Assembly (NCBI RefSeq): GCF_015667795.1 | Contig: NZ_JADPEL010000005.1 | Span: 1 to 64,000 of the forward strand | Direction of reading: 5' to 3' | Source: Clostridium sp. D53t1_180928_C8 | GTDB taxonomy: Bacteria > Bacillota > Clostridia > Clostridiales > Clostridiaceae | DNA: 64,000 bases | Shown: positions 32,352 to 42,548 of the stretch, in pieces | Position numbering within the stretch: the first letter of the stretch is position 1 | Layout: each line of letters opens with the position of its first letter | Notes under the pieces: model-generated | The model's input: only the letters and a program-made list of their open reading frames with translations | Told to the model about the DNA's origin: nothing | The model's database searches: none | Program-made: the position numbers and the translations under genes

Positions 32352-35300
32352 TTAATCTATTGATTTATCATTAAAATTTCCTTTTATTTTTTTCCTATGA
32401 AGTATGTCATACATTATAGGAACTATAAATAACGTTAAAACCGTTGCATAAGTTAATCCACCTATTGTTACTATTGCCATAGGTTGAATCATATCTGCTC
32501 CCATCCCTAATCCCATTGCTAAGGTAGAAAGACCTAAAATAGTAGTTAAAGCAGTCATTATTATTGGTCTTATTCTTGTTTTTCCTGCCACTACTAATGC
32601 TTCTTTCTTTTCCATACCTTCTATCCTAAGCTGATTAACATAATCTACAAATACTATTCCATTATTAACTACTATACCTGCAAGTATTAAAAATCCTAAT
32701 ATAGAAATCATATTTAATTCAAAGCCTGTAATAATTAAAGCTAAGAATCCTCCTGTAAAGGCAAGTGGTATTGTAAATAATACTATAAACGGTGATAATA
32801 ATGATTGGAATTGAGCAACCATAATAAGATATATAAATACTATTGCTAACGCAATCATACTTATTAAATCTCTAAAAGCTTTATTCATGGCATCTTGCTC
32901 TCCACCAATTTCTATAGTATAACCTTCAGGAACATTATAATCTTTAAGCTTCTTTTCAACTTCATTACTAACCTTACCTACATTATGATTTGAATCTACT
33001 GCTGTTGTAACTGATAAGGATCTTACTTGCTCAACGTGATTAATTGATGATAATCCTTTTTCTTCTGTTATAGTTGCAATTGTACTTAATAACACTTCTT
33101 CTTCATTACCATTTTTATTTCCCTTAATTTTAATATCCTTTAAATTATCTCTCTTTAAAGCATTTTCATCATCTTGTGCTATTATTACAGGATAATCATT
33201 TGAATTTAAATTTATAGTTATTGATGAAGTTTCTAAAGATAATTCCTTTGCTACAGCTTGATAAACTTGTGCCACTGTTAATCCATACTCCATAGCTTTA
33301 TTTTTATCAACAGTTATTCTTGTTTCCATTGATGAATCTTCTAATCCATCTGAAATTTCAATTGTTCCCTCTACTTCTCCAAGAATTTTTGATATATCTC
33401 CTGCAATATTTTTCAAAGTATCTAAATTATCACCTTCTATTGCTATACTTATTCCTGAATCTCCTAAGGCAGACATATCCATAGTTGATGTATTGACACT
33501 TATTTCACAGTTTAAATCTTTAGTCTTATCTTCTATAAGTTGCCCAACTTCTTTGCTAGATAACTTTTTATCCTCTTTTAAAATTATATAAAAAGAAATT
33601 GATTTACTATTTCCACCACCCATTAAACTCATTCCACCTGAGCTTTGCATAGCACCTATAGTTTCTATATCTTCAATATCTGATATCTTATCTATTACAG
33701 TATTACTCATTTCTCTTAATTCTTCTGTTTTAGTTTCCTTATCCATTTCCATAGTTACAGTAATTTGAGTACTATCCATGGTAGGTAAAAGTGAACTTCC
33801 CTTTGATATTGCAATAACAGTACTTCCTATTAATAATACAACTGCTAAAATTAAGAATACTGCTTTATGCTTTATGGAAAATCTTAAAGCTTTTTCATAA
33901 TAAACTACAAGTTTATTAAATATCTTATGTTCTTTTTCAACTGACTTTTTAAGCATATTTGAAGCCATAGCTGGTACCAATGTTAATGCTACAATTAAAC
34001 TTGCTAGTAAAGAATATGCTATTGTTAATCCCATATCAGTAAATAGTTGTCTTGATAATCCTTCTGTAAATACTATTGGTAAAAATACGCAAATAGTTGT
34101 GAGTGTTGATGCAAAAATTGCTCCTGCAACTTGTGTTGCACCTTTAACCGCCGATTCTACTGATGACATTCCTTCATTTCTAAGCCTATATATATTTTCA
34201 ATTACAACTATACTATTATCCACTAGCATACCAACCCCTAAGGCTAAACCAGCTAATGAAATAATATTCATTGTTACTCCACTAAAATACATCATTACCA
34301 GTGCAAATAATAAACTTATTGGAATACTAAATGCAATTATTACTGTTGGTTTTACATTTCTTAAGAATATAAATAAAATTATTATTGCTAAAACTCCACC
34401 TAATATTAAATTACTTAATACTGATTGAACTACAATATTAATATATACTCCTTGGTCCTCAAGAGACGTTATGTGCATATCTTGATTACTTTTTTGAAGG
34501 GTTTCTATTGTCTTATTAATTTTATCTGAAACCTCTGATGTAGAGTAAGTACTCTGTTTTTGAAATGATAATATTATTCCATCATTCCCATTTATTTTTG
34601 CATACATTTCATCTGAATTATCAGTAAAGGAAACTTGTGCTACATCTTTAAGATATATATTTCCAATACCTTCTACATTAATATTAAATAATAATAAATT
34701 TTCTAATTCTTCTATAGACGAAAACTCTTCTCCCACTTTAACTAAATATTTTTCTTCTCCCTCTTTTATATATCCTGCAGGCATTGAAAAATTTTCTGCC
34801 ATTAAAATATTAGATATAGTGTTTGAAGAAAGCGCTTCCCCTATACCTGCATTTTTATAAGCTTCATCTCTTGCTTCTTCAAACTCTTTTATACCTTTAT
34901 CTAATTCCGATTCACTTGTTATAAGTCGTGCAGAAGCTTTACTTAACTCTTGATTTAATGTTAACTTTCCTATTTCTAATTCCTTTTCTTTTGCTACTAA
35001 TGCAGTTAATTGAGCTTCTAAATTAGACTTTTGATTACTTATTTCTATTAATCCATTTTCAATATTCTCTAATCCTGTTATTAACTGTTCAAGCAGCTCT
35101 TTTTCTTTTTCAGTTAAATCAAATCCTAATTCTTGTTGCTTTTCTAATAACTTTTCTAAAATACTTTTCTTTGCTTCTATCTCTGTTTTTTGAGTTTCTA
35201 AATTATTTTGCGCTATTGCTAAACTATTAATTCCTTCTGTTAATTTAGTCTTTCCACTTTCAATAGCAGCTTCTACTTCTGCTAACTGTACTGCCTGCTC

Positions 35301-35999
35301 TTTTCCTTGTGATTCTAATTGTTCTTTTCCTGTAACTAATTGATTTTTAGCATTATCTAACTGTGCTTTTCCCTCAGCTAGTCCACTATCTATACTTGCT
35401 AAAACTTTATTATTAATTTCATCAATTTTATCTTGATTTAATTGAATTTTTAATTTTTCTTCAACTAAGCCTGTTGCACTTACAGATGCTACCCCTTCAA
35501 TTTTTTCAAAAGCTGGTATTACTGTTTCATTAACCATTTTAGTTATTTCCTTAGTATCCATACTATTCACATCAACACTTGCAACCATTATAGGTAACAT
35601 ATCTGGATTCATTTTCATAAGCATAGGTATTTGGACTTCATCAGATAATTGAGCCTCTACCAAATCAATATAGCTACTCATTTCAATTAACACGCTATCC
35701 ATATTTATACTTTGTTCAAATTCTAAAATTATAAGACTTGAATTTTCACTAGATATACTATTTATACTTTTCACTCCACTAGTTGTTGCAAGAGCTTTCT
35801 CTAAAGGCTTAGTTACAGTTATCTCAACCTTTTCCGGACTTGCTCCTGGATATGTTGTCATAACCATAACATATGGTAAATCTATACGTGGTAATAAATC
35901 TGTAGTCATTTTTGTAAATGAAATTATACCTAACAATATAACTAATATTACAGATACAAAAACTGTAAATGGTTTTTTTACACTGAATTTTGAAAGCAT
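32352..35999 (-). CDS. RND-family exporter with coiled-coil insertion
   Basis: A 1215-residue AcrB/SwrC-type transporter: TM1 at about 12-32, a first porter domain, six TMs around 520-690 with VDNSIVVIENIYRL, a second half with TM7 around 715 and six TMs from about 1045. Residues about 190-390 are a Gln/Glu/Lys-rich coiled coil (EKKSILEKLLEKQQEL-like heptads) inserted in the first extracytoplasmic domain. AcrB lacks this insertion; it could span the cell wall in place of an adaptor. No membrane-fusion or outer-membrane partner is encoded nearby. Substrate unknown. Confidence 0.9.
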   Translation of the reverse strand: MLSKFSVKKPFTVFVSVILVILLGIISFTKMTTDLLPRIDLPYVMVMTTYPGASPEKVEITVTKPLEKALATTSGVKSINSISSENSSLIILEFEQSINMDSVLIEMSSYIDLVEAQLSDEVQIPMLMKMNPDMLPIMVASVDVNSMDTKEITKMVNETVIPAFEKIEGVASVSATGLVEEKLKIQLNQDKIDEINNKVLASIDSGLAEGKAQLDNAKNQLVTGKEQLESQGKEQAVQLAEVEAAIESGKTKLTEGINSLAIAQNNLETQKTEIEAKKSILEKLLEKQQELGFDLTEKEKELLEQLITGLENIENGLIEISNQKSNLEAQLTALVAKEKELEIGKLTLNQELSKASARLITSESELDKGIKEFEEARDEAYKNAGIGEALSSNTISNILMAENFSMPAGYIKEGEEKYLVKVGEEFSSIEELENLLLFNINVEGIGNIYLKDVAQVSFTDNSDEMYAKINGNDGIILSFQKQSTYSTSEVSDKINKTIETLQKSNQDMHITSLEDQGVYINIVVQSVLSNLILGGVLAIIILFIFLRNVKPTVIIAFSIPISLLFALVMMYFSGVTMNIISLAGLALGVGMLVDNSIVVIENIYRLRNEGMSSVESAVKGATQVAGAIFASTLTTICVFLPIVFTEGLSRQLFTDMGLTIAYSLLASLIVALTLVPAMASNMLKKSVEKEHKIFNKLVVYYEKALRFSIKHKAVFLILAVVLLIGSTVIAISKGSSLLPTMDSTQITVTMEMDKETKTEELREMSNTVIDKISDIEDIETIGAMQSSGGMSLMGGGNSKSISFYIILKEDKKLSSKEVGQLIEDKTKDLNCEISVNTSTMDMSALGDSGISIAIEGDNLDTLKNIAGDISKILGEVEGTIEISDGLEDSSMETRITVDKNKAMEYGLTVAQVYQAVAKELSLETSSITINLNSNDYPVIIAQDDENALKRDNLKDIKIKGNKNGNEEEVLLSTIATITEEKGLSSINHVEQVRSLSVTTAVDSNHNVGKVSNEVEKKLKDYNVPEGYTIEIGGEQDAMNKAFRDLISMIALAIVFIYLIMVAQFQSLLSPFIVLFTIPLAFTGGFLALIITGFELNMISILGFLILAGIVVNNGIVFVDYVNQLRIEGMEKKEALVVAGKTRIRPIIMTALTTILGLSTLAMGLGMGADMIQPMAIVTIGGLTYATVLTLFIVPIMYDILHRKKIKGNFNDKSID

Positions 36000-36084
36000 T
36001 ATCTTCCTCCTAATTATTGGTATACTATCTAATTTTATATTTTTTATCCAATTATTACAACGAGGAGTTAAAATTTGTTACTTT

Positions 36085-36744
36085 TTATTTACAATGCTCA
36101 CATTTAAAGTCTTTACCACTTTCATATACGGTTCCGCTATTTATTACTTTACTTCTAGCTAAAGTACTGCAAGAACTTTTAGTATGATACGTTTTTCCCT
36201 TTGGAGTCCAGAATACTAATTCTTCACTTTTTTCATTAAACATTTCATTTATATTATTAATTTCCTTGTTTATTTCTTTACTATTTTCCTTAACTTCTTT
36301 ATTTTTTATACTTTCCTTAGATTCATTTATTAGAGCATTAAACATATTTTCAGAAGAATTATTAACTTCATTACCTACTTCTTCTTTTATTTCTTGCACT
36401 GAACCCATTATTTTTACTTCTTCACTACTTTTTATTTCCCCTATGTTATCTTTCCCATCTATAATTTCTATATCTTCACTTTCTTCATTTATTGTAGTAA
36501 GCGCTACTTCACTTAATACTTCATTCTCTATATGAACAGTATTTTTATTATAACTAGTTTTTGTATTATTTATTTCAACCATTTCTTCTTGTTCACTATT
36601 ATTATTTTCTTTACTCCATTTTTTAAAAATAGATAAAGGTAAACTTTCAAGAACTGTTACTCCTGCATTTCTTCTTGTAAAATCACCTCTAAATATATAT
36701 ATAATGCAACCTATTACTAATATTGCTAATATTATTTCAATCAT
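36085..36744 (-). CDS. membrane-anchored acidic protein with C-terminal Cys/His motif
   Basis: A 219-residue protein. A TM helix (about 2-20) is followed by a long acidic, Asn/Glu/Ser-rich low-complexity middle (about 45-175). A compact C-terminal domain (about 178-219) reads FWTPKGKTYHTKSSCSTLARSK...CEHCK. This resembles the small zinc-binding motif (YH..SC..L....I...EA...G...C..C) found at the ends of many secreted nucleases and surface proteins. Function unknown. ATG at 36744; GAGG lies about 12 nt before it. Confidence 0.65.
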   Translation of the reverse strand: MIEIILAILVIGCIIYIFRGDFTRRNAGVTVLESLPLSIFKKWSKENNNSEQEEMVEINNTKTSYNKNTVHIENEVLSEVALTTINEESEDIEIIDGKDNIGEIKSSEEVKIMGSVQEIKEEVGNEVNNSSENMFNALINESKESIKNKEVKENSKEINKEINNINEMFNEKSEELVFWTPKGKTYHTKSSCSTLARSKVINSGTVYESGKDFKCEHCK

Positions 36745-36881
36745 CCTTATTTACATCCTCTTTATCTTAATTTATTTTTAGAGTACTTAACACTATTGAT
36801 TATACTATTAATACTATAGGTAAATAAAGCATTATTATGAACATTATTCATTTACTAACTTAAAACTTACATTATTAATAA

Positions 36882-36919
36882 AACCACACCATATATTTAT
36901 TTAAATACATAGCGTGGTT
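36882..36919 (-). terminator. terminator of the iscS-thiI operon
   Basis: On the minus strand AACCACGCTATGTATTT pairs with AAATATATGGTGTGGTT (with G-U pairs), followed by TTTATT. Confidence 0.65.
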
Positions 36920-36944
36920 AATAATTTTATTCTTTATTATATTT

Positions 36945-38102
36945 TTAATAAACTACTAATTCAGTATTATTAATTGCCTTTTCTACCATTGCATCTACAT
37001 CTAAAACTGACTCTGCCTTTCTCATTGCTTCTAATTGTGGTTTAGTTTTTGGATGCTTTGGCACAAATATTGTACAACAATCTTCATATGGTAATATTGA
37101 AGTGTCATAAGTCCCTATTTCCTTGGCAATATCCATAATATCACCTTTATCCATTGCAATTAATGGTCTAAATACCGGTCTATCTGCACAGTCAGTACTC
37201 ACTATTAAACCTTCCATAGTTTGACTTGCAACTTGACCTATGCTTTCTCCACTTGAAATTGATTGTACTCCGTACTTTTCAGCTAAACTACAAGCACATC
37301 TCATCATAAATCTTCTCATTAATATAGTTAATTCATCTTGTCTACACTTTTCCATTATATCTAATTGAATATCTGTAAATGGAACTATATATAAGTTAAC
37401 TCTTTCTGTATAATTTGAAAGTATTTTTGCTAATTCTTTAACCTTATCCTTAGCTCTTTCTGATGTATATGGATGGCTGTGATAATATACACAATTAAGC
37501 TCTACGCCTCTTCTAGCCATTAAGTATCCAGCAACTGGCGAATCAATTCCTCCTGATAACATAAGCATTGTGCTACCATTCATTCCGTAAGGTAATCCAC
37601 CAACACCTTTTATTTTATCTTTACTTGTAAATACATATGCTTTTTCTCTAATTTCAACATTTACTAAACATTCAGGATTTTTAACATTAACCTCTAATCC
37701 TTCTCCAAAGTGATGAAGTACATAACCGCCAACATCTCTAGACGTTTCAATAGAATTTAAGTGAAATTTCTTATTAGCTCTATTTGTTTCTATTTTAAAT
37801 GTCTTTGGATTTGCTTCTTTAACTTTTCTTAAGGCTTCTTCCTTTATTGCAGTTAAATCTCTTTCCACTTCAGTAACTATACAAACTTCTGCAACTCCAA
37901 AAACTTTTCTTACTCTTTCTACTGCCGCATCTATATCTTCAGCCTTTATAAATCCTCTTCCTTGGTCTGTAATAAACTCAAACTGTAACCCAGAAAGTTT
38001 CTTTTCTATATTTTCTTTTAACTTTCTTTCAAACTTTCCTCTATTTAATCCTTTTAGGAATATTTCAGAAGCATATTTAACTAATATTAACTTATTGTTC
38101 AT
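36945..38102 (-). CDS. thiI: tRNA 4-thiouridine synthase ThiI (no rhodanese domain)
   Basis: A 385-residue enzyme. The N-terminal ferredoxin-like and THUMP region (about 1-165) precedes an adenylating PP-loop (SGGIDSPVAGYLMARRG, about 181-197). YEDCCTIFVPKHPKTKP lies near the end. The rhodanese extension of E. coli ThiI is absent, as in many Gram-positives, so sulfur must come by another route, probably from the desulfurase encoded next to it. The gene overlaps that desulfurase gene by 4 bp. Confidence 0.93.
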   Translation of the reverse strand: MNNKLILVKYASEIFLKGLNRGKFERKLKENIEKKLSGLQFEFITDQGRGFIKAEDIDAAVERVRKVFGVAEVCIVTEVERDLTAIKEEALRKVKEANPKTFKIETNRANKKFHLNSIETSRDVGGYVLHHFGEGLEVNVKNPECLVNVEIREKAYVFTSKDKIKGVGGLPYGMNGSTMLMLSGGIDSPVAGYLMARRGVELNCVYYHSHPYTSERAKDKVKELAKILSNYTERVNLYIVPFTDIQLDIMEKCRQDELTILMRRFMMRCACSLAEKYGVQSISSGESIGQVASQTMEGLIVSTDCADRPVFRPLIAMDKGDIMDIAKEIGTYDTSILPYEDCCTIFVPKHPKTKPQLEAMRKAESVLDVDAMVEKAINNTELVVY

Positions 38103-39241
38103 CTTTTTACTCTCCTTAAAAACACTAATGACTTTTTCAGTACATCAATTGTATAATCTACTTCTTCTTTTGTATTTTCATATGAAAAAGAAAATCTTAT
38201 TGCAGATTCAATTTCTCTACTATTTAATCCTAAAGCTTTTATTACATAACTCCCATGTGCTGCACTACTTTTTGATGTACATGCAGATCCAGTAGCTACA
38301 TATATCCCTGCTTCTTCTAATAAATGCAATAACACTTCAGCTCTTACACCTAAAAAAGATACATTTAAAATATAAGGGCTAAATCCTTCTACTCCGCTAT
38401 TTACTCTAATATCATTTATTTCTTTTAATCTTTCAATAAAATATGATTTTAGCTCAGAAACTTCTGTATATCTTTTATTCATATTTTCAAAAGTTATTTT
38501 TGCTGCTTTCTCAAACCCAATTATTCCTGGAAGATTTTCTGTTCCAGCTCTAAACCCTTTTTCTTGATTTCCACCTGAAATAAGTGAATTTAATATTATT
38601 CCTTTCTTTATGTAAACTAATCCTGTACCTTTAGGTCCATGAATTTTATGTCCTGCTACTGTTAATAAATCTATTTTTGCCTTATTAACATCTATAGGTA
38701 GCTTTCCATATCCCTGAACATCATCTACATGAAATTTTGCTCTAGAACTTTTTTCCTTTATCAAATTCCCTATAGCTTCAATATCTTGTATAATTCCCAT
38801 TTCATTATTAACATACATTATTGAAACTAAAACTGTCTCCTTACATATAGCCTCCTCTAAATCTTCTAATGAAATTCTACCCTCATTATCGACATCTAAA
38901 TATGTAATTCTAACACCTTTTTCCTCTAGTTCTTTACATGTATTAATTATAGAATGATGTTCAAAAGTTGTTGTTATAAGATGATGACCTTGTTTAAGTA
39001 ATCCCTTTAAAATTAAATTATTTCCTTCACTTCCACCAGATGTAAAATATATCTCATCCTTGTTGCATTTAATGGTAGATGCAAAATACTCTCTAGCTTC
39101 ATTTAACCTTTTTTCACAATTAATTCCAATCTTATGTAAAGATGATGGATTGCCAAAATACTCCTTCATACCTTTACTTACTTCTTCTATTACTTCATCA
39201 TAAGGCATAGTAGTAGCACTATTATCAAAATAAATATTCAC
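38099..39241 (-). CDS. cysteine desulfurase (IscS/NifS-like) paired with ThiI
   Basis: About 380 residues, PLP fold type I. PLP-binding Lys in VAGHKIHGPKG, catalytic Cys in ATGSACTSKSS, FDNSATT at the N-terminus. It converts cysteine to alanine and passes persulfide sulfur. The overlap with thiI suggests a dedicated donor for tRNA thiolation (NifZ-like role). The start is GTG at 39241 (9 nt after AGGAG) or TTG at 39247; both are in frame. Confidence 0.92.
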   Translation of the reverse strand: MNIYFDNSATTMPYDEVIEEVSKGMKEYFGNPSSLHKIGINCEKRLNEAREYFASTIKCNKDEIYFTSGGSEGNNLILKGLLKQGHHLITTTFEHHSIINTCKELEEKGVRITYLDVDNEGRISLEDLEEAICKETVLVSIMYVNNEMGIIQDIEAIGNLIKEKSSRAKFHVDDVQGYGKLPIDVNKAKIDLLTVAGHKIHGPKGTGLVYIKKGIILNSLISGGNQEKGFRAGTENLPGIIGFEKAAKITFENMNKRYTEVSELKSYFIERLKEINDIRVNSGVEGFSPYILNVSFLGVRAEVLLHLLEEAGIYVATGSACTSKSSAAHGSYVIKALGLNSREIESAIRFSFSYENTKEEVDYTIDVLKKSLVFLRRVKR

Positions 39242-39247
39242 TGACAA

Positions 39248-39490
39248 TCACTCCTTTCTTTTAGTATTTACATCATAAGTAAAATTTAAAATTTTAATTT
39301 TACAAATTTACAACTTTCTCATTAGTAAAAGTTGTTTCATATTAATTTAAAATTCTATCATTTACTTTACTATAAGTAAACCATTTATACAATAAAATCT
39401 AGTATTCCTATCATTTTTCTATGAAATATATATTTTATTATATAGTTTTTCTTAAATATTATATAATTTTTGTAATTATTATTTCTAATA
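39248..39490. other. intergenic region upstream of the desulfurase gene
   Basis: About 240 AT-rich bases. ACAACTTT (39310-39317) and AAAGTTGT (39328-39335) form a small hairpin in the upstream region of the desulfurase gene. A TTTACT...AGTAAA palindrome lies near 39361-39375. No gene or known RNA seen. Confidence 0.35.
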
Positions 39491-39493
39491 ACA

Positions 39494-39532
39494 AAAAAAG
39501 CCAGGTTTTATTTCTAAATAATTCCTGACTTA
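39494..39532 (-). terminator. terminator of the threonine operon
   Basis: On the minus strand AAGTCAGGAATTATTT pairs with AAATAAAACCTGGCTT and is followed by TTTTTTT. Confidence 0.75.
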
Positions 39533-39557
39533 TTAATCATAATTGTCTATTTTTTTA

Positions 39558-39995
39558 TTATTCCATTGCAATAAATTCAACTTTATCTACAAATTCTAAT
39601 TGTTTTAATTCCTCTAGCATTTTGCTCAATTCAATTTTCATTGTTGATATATCAATAGTTAAGCTTAAATTTGCTAAATTATTAATTGGAATACCTTGAT
39701 CAATAGTTAAAATATTTCCACCATGTTCTGAAATAAAGTTTAATATATTAGAAAGCACACCTTTTTGATGAGCTATTATCATATTAAAAGTTGCCTTTCT
39801 TCCGTTAGACATTTGTGAAAACTCAAAAACATAATCTTTATATTTATAATAAACACTTCTACTTATTCCCGCAAGCTTTGTAGCCTCTGTAATTTCCTTT
39901 ACCTTGCCTTCTTGTAAAATTTTCTTTGTGTTAATTACCTTTTCAAATACCTCTGGCAAAACCTTTTTATCAATAACTAAATAATCACCGTTCAT
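39558..39995 (-). CDS. ACT domain protein (PheB/UPF0735-like)
   Basis: About 145 residues. An N-terminal helical segment (SRSVYYKYKDYVFEF) resembling a helix-turn-helix precedes a C-terminal ACT domain (about 72-145: KGVLSNILNFISEHGGNILTIDQ). Start at ATG 39995, 6 nt after AAAGGTG; an upstream GTG overlaps that SD. ACT domains bind amino acids, so it may sense threonine or another product. It is the last gene of the thrC-thrB operon, next to the homoserine kinase stop. Confidence 0.85.
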   Translation of the reverse strand: MNGDYLVIDKKVLPEVFEKVINTKKILQEGKVKEITEATKLAGISRSVYYKYKDYVFEFSQMSNGRKATFNMIIAHQKGVLSNILNFISEHGGNILTIDQGIPINNLANLSLTIDISTMKIELSKMLEELKQLEFVDKVEFIAME

Positions 39996-39996
39996 A

Positions 39997-40896
39997 TTAT
40001 TCACCTTTCAAAATTTTTGCCCCATGTTTATCTATTTTTAACTCTTTAATATCCCAATTAATCTCTTGTTTTTTCATAAATATCGTAAAATTATTCACAA
40101 AATCTATATCTTTACTATCAACAATTGTCATAACCGTTGGCCCTGCACCACTTAAAAAACAACTAAATGCACCAAGCTCTAACGCTTTATTATAAACTTC
40201 ATCAAAATTATCAATGAGTTTACTTCTAAATCTTTCATGAATTCTATCTTTGCTTGCTTCTTTTAATAAAGCATAATTACCATTTGAGAAACATGATATT
40301 AATAGGGCAGCCCTCCCTATATTATAAACACAATCTCTAAACGAAACCTCTTTAGGTAGTATTGCTCTTGCTTTTTCAGTAGAAAGCTTAAACCTTGGAA
40401 TTAATGCAACAAACTTAATTCCTTCTTTCACTTCTACACAATTATATAATGGCTTTTTATTATCTACCATTATTGTAGAAACTAATCCTCCAAAAATTGC
40501 TGGACATACATTATCAGGATGTCCTTCAATATCAACAGCTAAACTTAAAATTTCATCTTTGTTTATTTCTTTACCCATTAAAGCAAAAGCTCCTATAATT
40601 CCTGCTACTATACAACTTGAGCTTGAACCTAGTCCCCTTGATATTGGGATATCTTGCTTTATTATTTTAATCCTTATTCCTTTAAATTTAAAGTCATATT
40701 TATCAAAAATTTTCTTTATAGTCATAAAAATTATATTATTTTCATTCTGAAACTCTTTTTCTACACCCTCAAAGAATAGCCCCTTATTACTTTCAAGTGA
40801 AAATTCATATTCATTATATATACTTAAAGAAATTCCCAGCGAATCAAAACCAGGCCCCATATTAGCTGATGTCGCCGGTACTCTTACCTTAATCAT
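39997..40896 (-). CDS. thrB: homoserine kinase
   Basis: About 299 residues, GHMP kinase family. It phosphorylates homoserine in threonine synthesis. Motifs: VRVPATSANMGPGFDSLG at the N-terminus, the ATP loop PISRGLGSSSSCIVAG (about 85-100) and SCFLSGAGPTVM near the C-terminus. Start at ATG 40896 with GTGGGG before it; overlaps the thrC end by 8 bp. Homoserine dehydrogenase is not in the operon. Confidence 0.95.
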   Translation of the reverse strand: MIKVRVPATSANMGPGFDSLGISLSIYNEYEFSLESNKGLFFEGVEKEFQNENNIIFMTIKKIFDKYDFKFKGIRIKIIKQDIPISRGLGSSSSCIVAGIIGAFALMGKEINKDEILSLAVDIEGHPDNVCPAIFGGLVSTIMVDNKKPLYNCVEVKEGIKFVALIPRFKLSTEKARAILPKEVSFRDCVYNIGRAALLISCFSNGNYALLKEASKDRIHERFRSKLIDNFDEVYNKALELGAFSCFLSGAGPTVMTIVDSKDIDFVNNFTIFMKKQEINWDIKELKIDKHGAKILKGE

Positions 40897-42358
40897 TTTT
40901 AGCCCCACTTAAAAAATCAATTAAACTTTCTTTCATTTTATCCTTATCACATATTTCCTTATGAAGTACCTCTTTTTTATCTAAATCCTTTAGATTATTA
41001 GGTATATTAGTGTTAGTATTATTACTTAATATATTCAATATTTCAAATTCATCTTTTTTACTAATATCAATTCCTAACGCATTGCAAATGCTTCTTGGAA
41101 ATTTATAAGGACTAGCTGTTGATGCAACTAATGCCTGCCTATAATCTGAAGTCTCTCTCCTATACTTATCCAATACTACATAGCCCACTGCAGTATGTGT
41201 ATCCATTAAATACCCCTTACTATTATAAAGCTCTTTAATAGCTTCATAGACTTCATTTATATTTGCATAATTTCCATAAAAATCACTTAAAAACTCTTTT
41301 GCCCTTTTTGAAATTGAATATGCCCCTTTATTACTCAACTCCTCCATAAGTTTCTTAGTTTCTACTGAATCCCTATTATTAGCCTCAAATAATAGCCTTT
41401 CCAAATTTGATGAGATTAAAATATCCATTGATGGTGATTCTGTTAATATTAACTCTCTTCTCTTATCATATAGCCCTGTATTTAAGAAGTCTGTTAATAC
41501 ATTATTTTCATTAGATGAACATATTAACTTTCCTATAGGTAGCCCCATTCTTTTCCCATAGTAAGCTGCTAATATATTACCAAAGTTCCCAGTTGGAACT
41601 ACTACATTTATTTCATCGCCCTCTTTTATTTTTTGCTTATTAACTAAATCAAAGTAACCATAAAAATAATAAACAATTTGTGGTATTAACCTACCAATAT
41701 TAATTGAATTAGCTGAAGATAGTAAAAATCCATCTTTTTTTAATTTATTCTTTAATTCATTATCACTAAATATTGTTTTAACTCCACTTTGTGCATTATC
41801 GAAATTGCCCCTAATTCCGATTACTTTTACATTATTACCTTCTTGTGTTACCATTTGCTTTTGCTGAATTTCACTTACACCTTTTTCTGGATAATAAACT
41901 ACAACCTTAAATCCATCTACATTACTAAATCCATTTAATGCAGCCTTACCAGTATCTCCAGAAGTAGCTGTTAATATAACTATTTCTTGATTAATATTTT
42001 CCTTTTTCTTTGCTACCTTCATTATTTGTGGTAAAAATAATAGTGCAGCATCCTTAAAAGCTGATGTAGGTCCATGATATAGCTCTAAAAAATTCTTTTC
42101 TTCTTTTACAAAGAATTTTTTATTATACGCTTCCTTTATTACCTCTTTTAAACTTTTATTATCAATATCATCAAAAAATTCTCCAATTATTTTATATGCT
42201 AATTCTTCATAAGAAAGCCCCATTTTCTTTTTCAAATCATCATATAAATTTGGAAATTCTATCGGAACATATAACCCTCCATCATCTGCAATGCCCTTTA
42301 TAATTGCTTCAGAAGATGAAATAATTTCCCCTTTTCCTCTAGTACTTATAAATTTCAT
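40889..42358 (-). CDS. thrC: threonine synthase
   Basis: A 489-residue PLP enzyme converting O-phosphohomoserine to threonine. Motifs: STRGKGEIISSSEAI at the start, the PLP lysine in HGPTSAFKDAALLFLPQ (about 100-116), TATSGDTGKAAL and VPTGNFGNILAAYYGK. This is the longer (yeast/E. coli-like) class. First gene of the operon. No T-box is evident in the short (190-bp) upstream gap. Confidence 0.95.
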   Translation of the reverse strand: MKFISTRGKGEIISSSEAIIKGIADDGGLYVPIEFPNLYDDLKKKMGLSYEELAYKIIGEFFDDIDNKSLKEVIKEAYNKKFFVKEEKNFLELYHGPTSAFKDAALLFLPQIMKVAKKKENINQEIVILTATSGDTGKAALNGFSNVDGFKVVVYYPEKGVSEIQQKQMVTQEGNNVKVIGIRGNFDNAQSGVKTIFSDNELKNKLKKDGFLLSSANSINIGRLIPQIVYYFYGYFDLVNKQKIKEGDEINVVVPTGNFGNILAAYYGKRMGLPIGKLICSSNENNVLTDFLNTGLYDKRRELILTESPSMDILISSNLERLLFEANNRDSVETKKLMEELSNKGAYSISKRAKEFLSDFYGNYANINEVYEAIKELYNSKGYLMDTHTAVGYVVLDKYRRETSDYRQALVASTASPYKFPRSICNALGIDISKKDEFEILNILSNNTNTNIPNNLKDLDKKEVLHKEICDKDKMKESLIDFLSGAKND

Positions 42359-42510
42359 TTTACCCCCCCAATAACTTTATTTATTTTTCACTCCTCTGTA
42401 TTATATTTCTATTTTTAAGCAAGAATTACCATATAAAAATATTACCATGTATTTTATAGAAATACAACTGTTTTTTTCTTGCAAACATTTTTATTTTATT
42501 TTTTCATAAA

Positions 42511-42543
42511 AATAGACTATCCCTCTCTTAGAGATAGCCTATT
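42511..42543 (-). terminator. terminator of the P-type ATPase gene
   Basis: AATAG/CTATT and CTATC/GATAG with CTCT/AGAG form an imperfect stem around CTTAG directly past the stop codon. Confidence 0.7.
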
Positions 42544-42548
42544 AAAAA

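Noticed and set aside
42361-42510. A T-box or threonine attenuator upstream of thrC
   Set aside because: The gap is under 200 bp, holds no T-box motif or terminator/antiterminator pair, and the hairpin there belongs to the P-type ATPase gene downstream.
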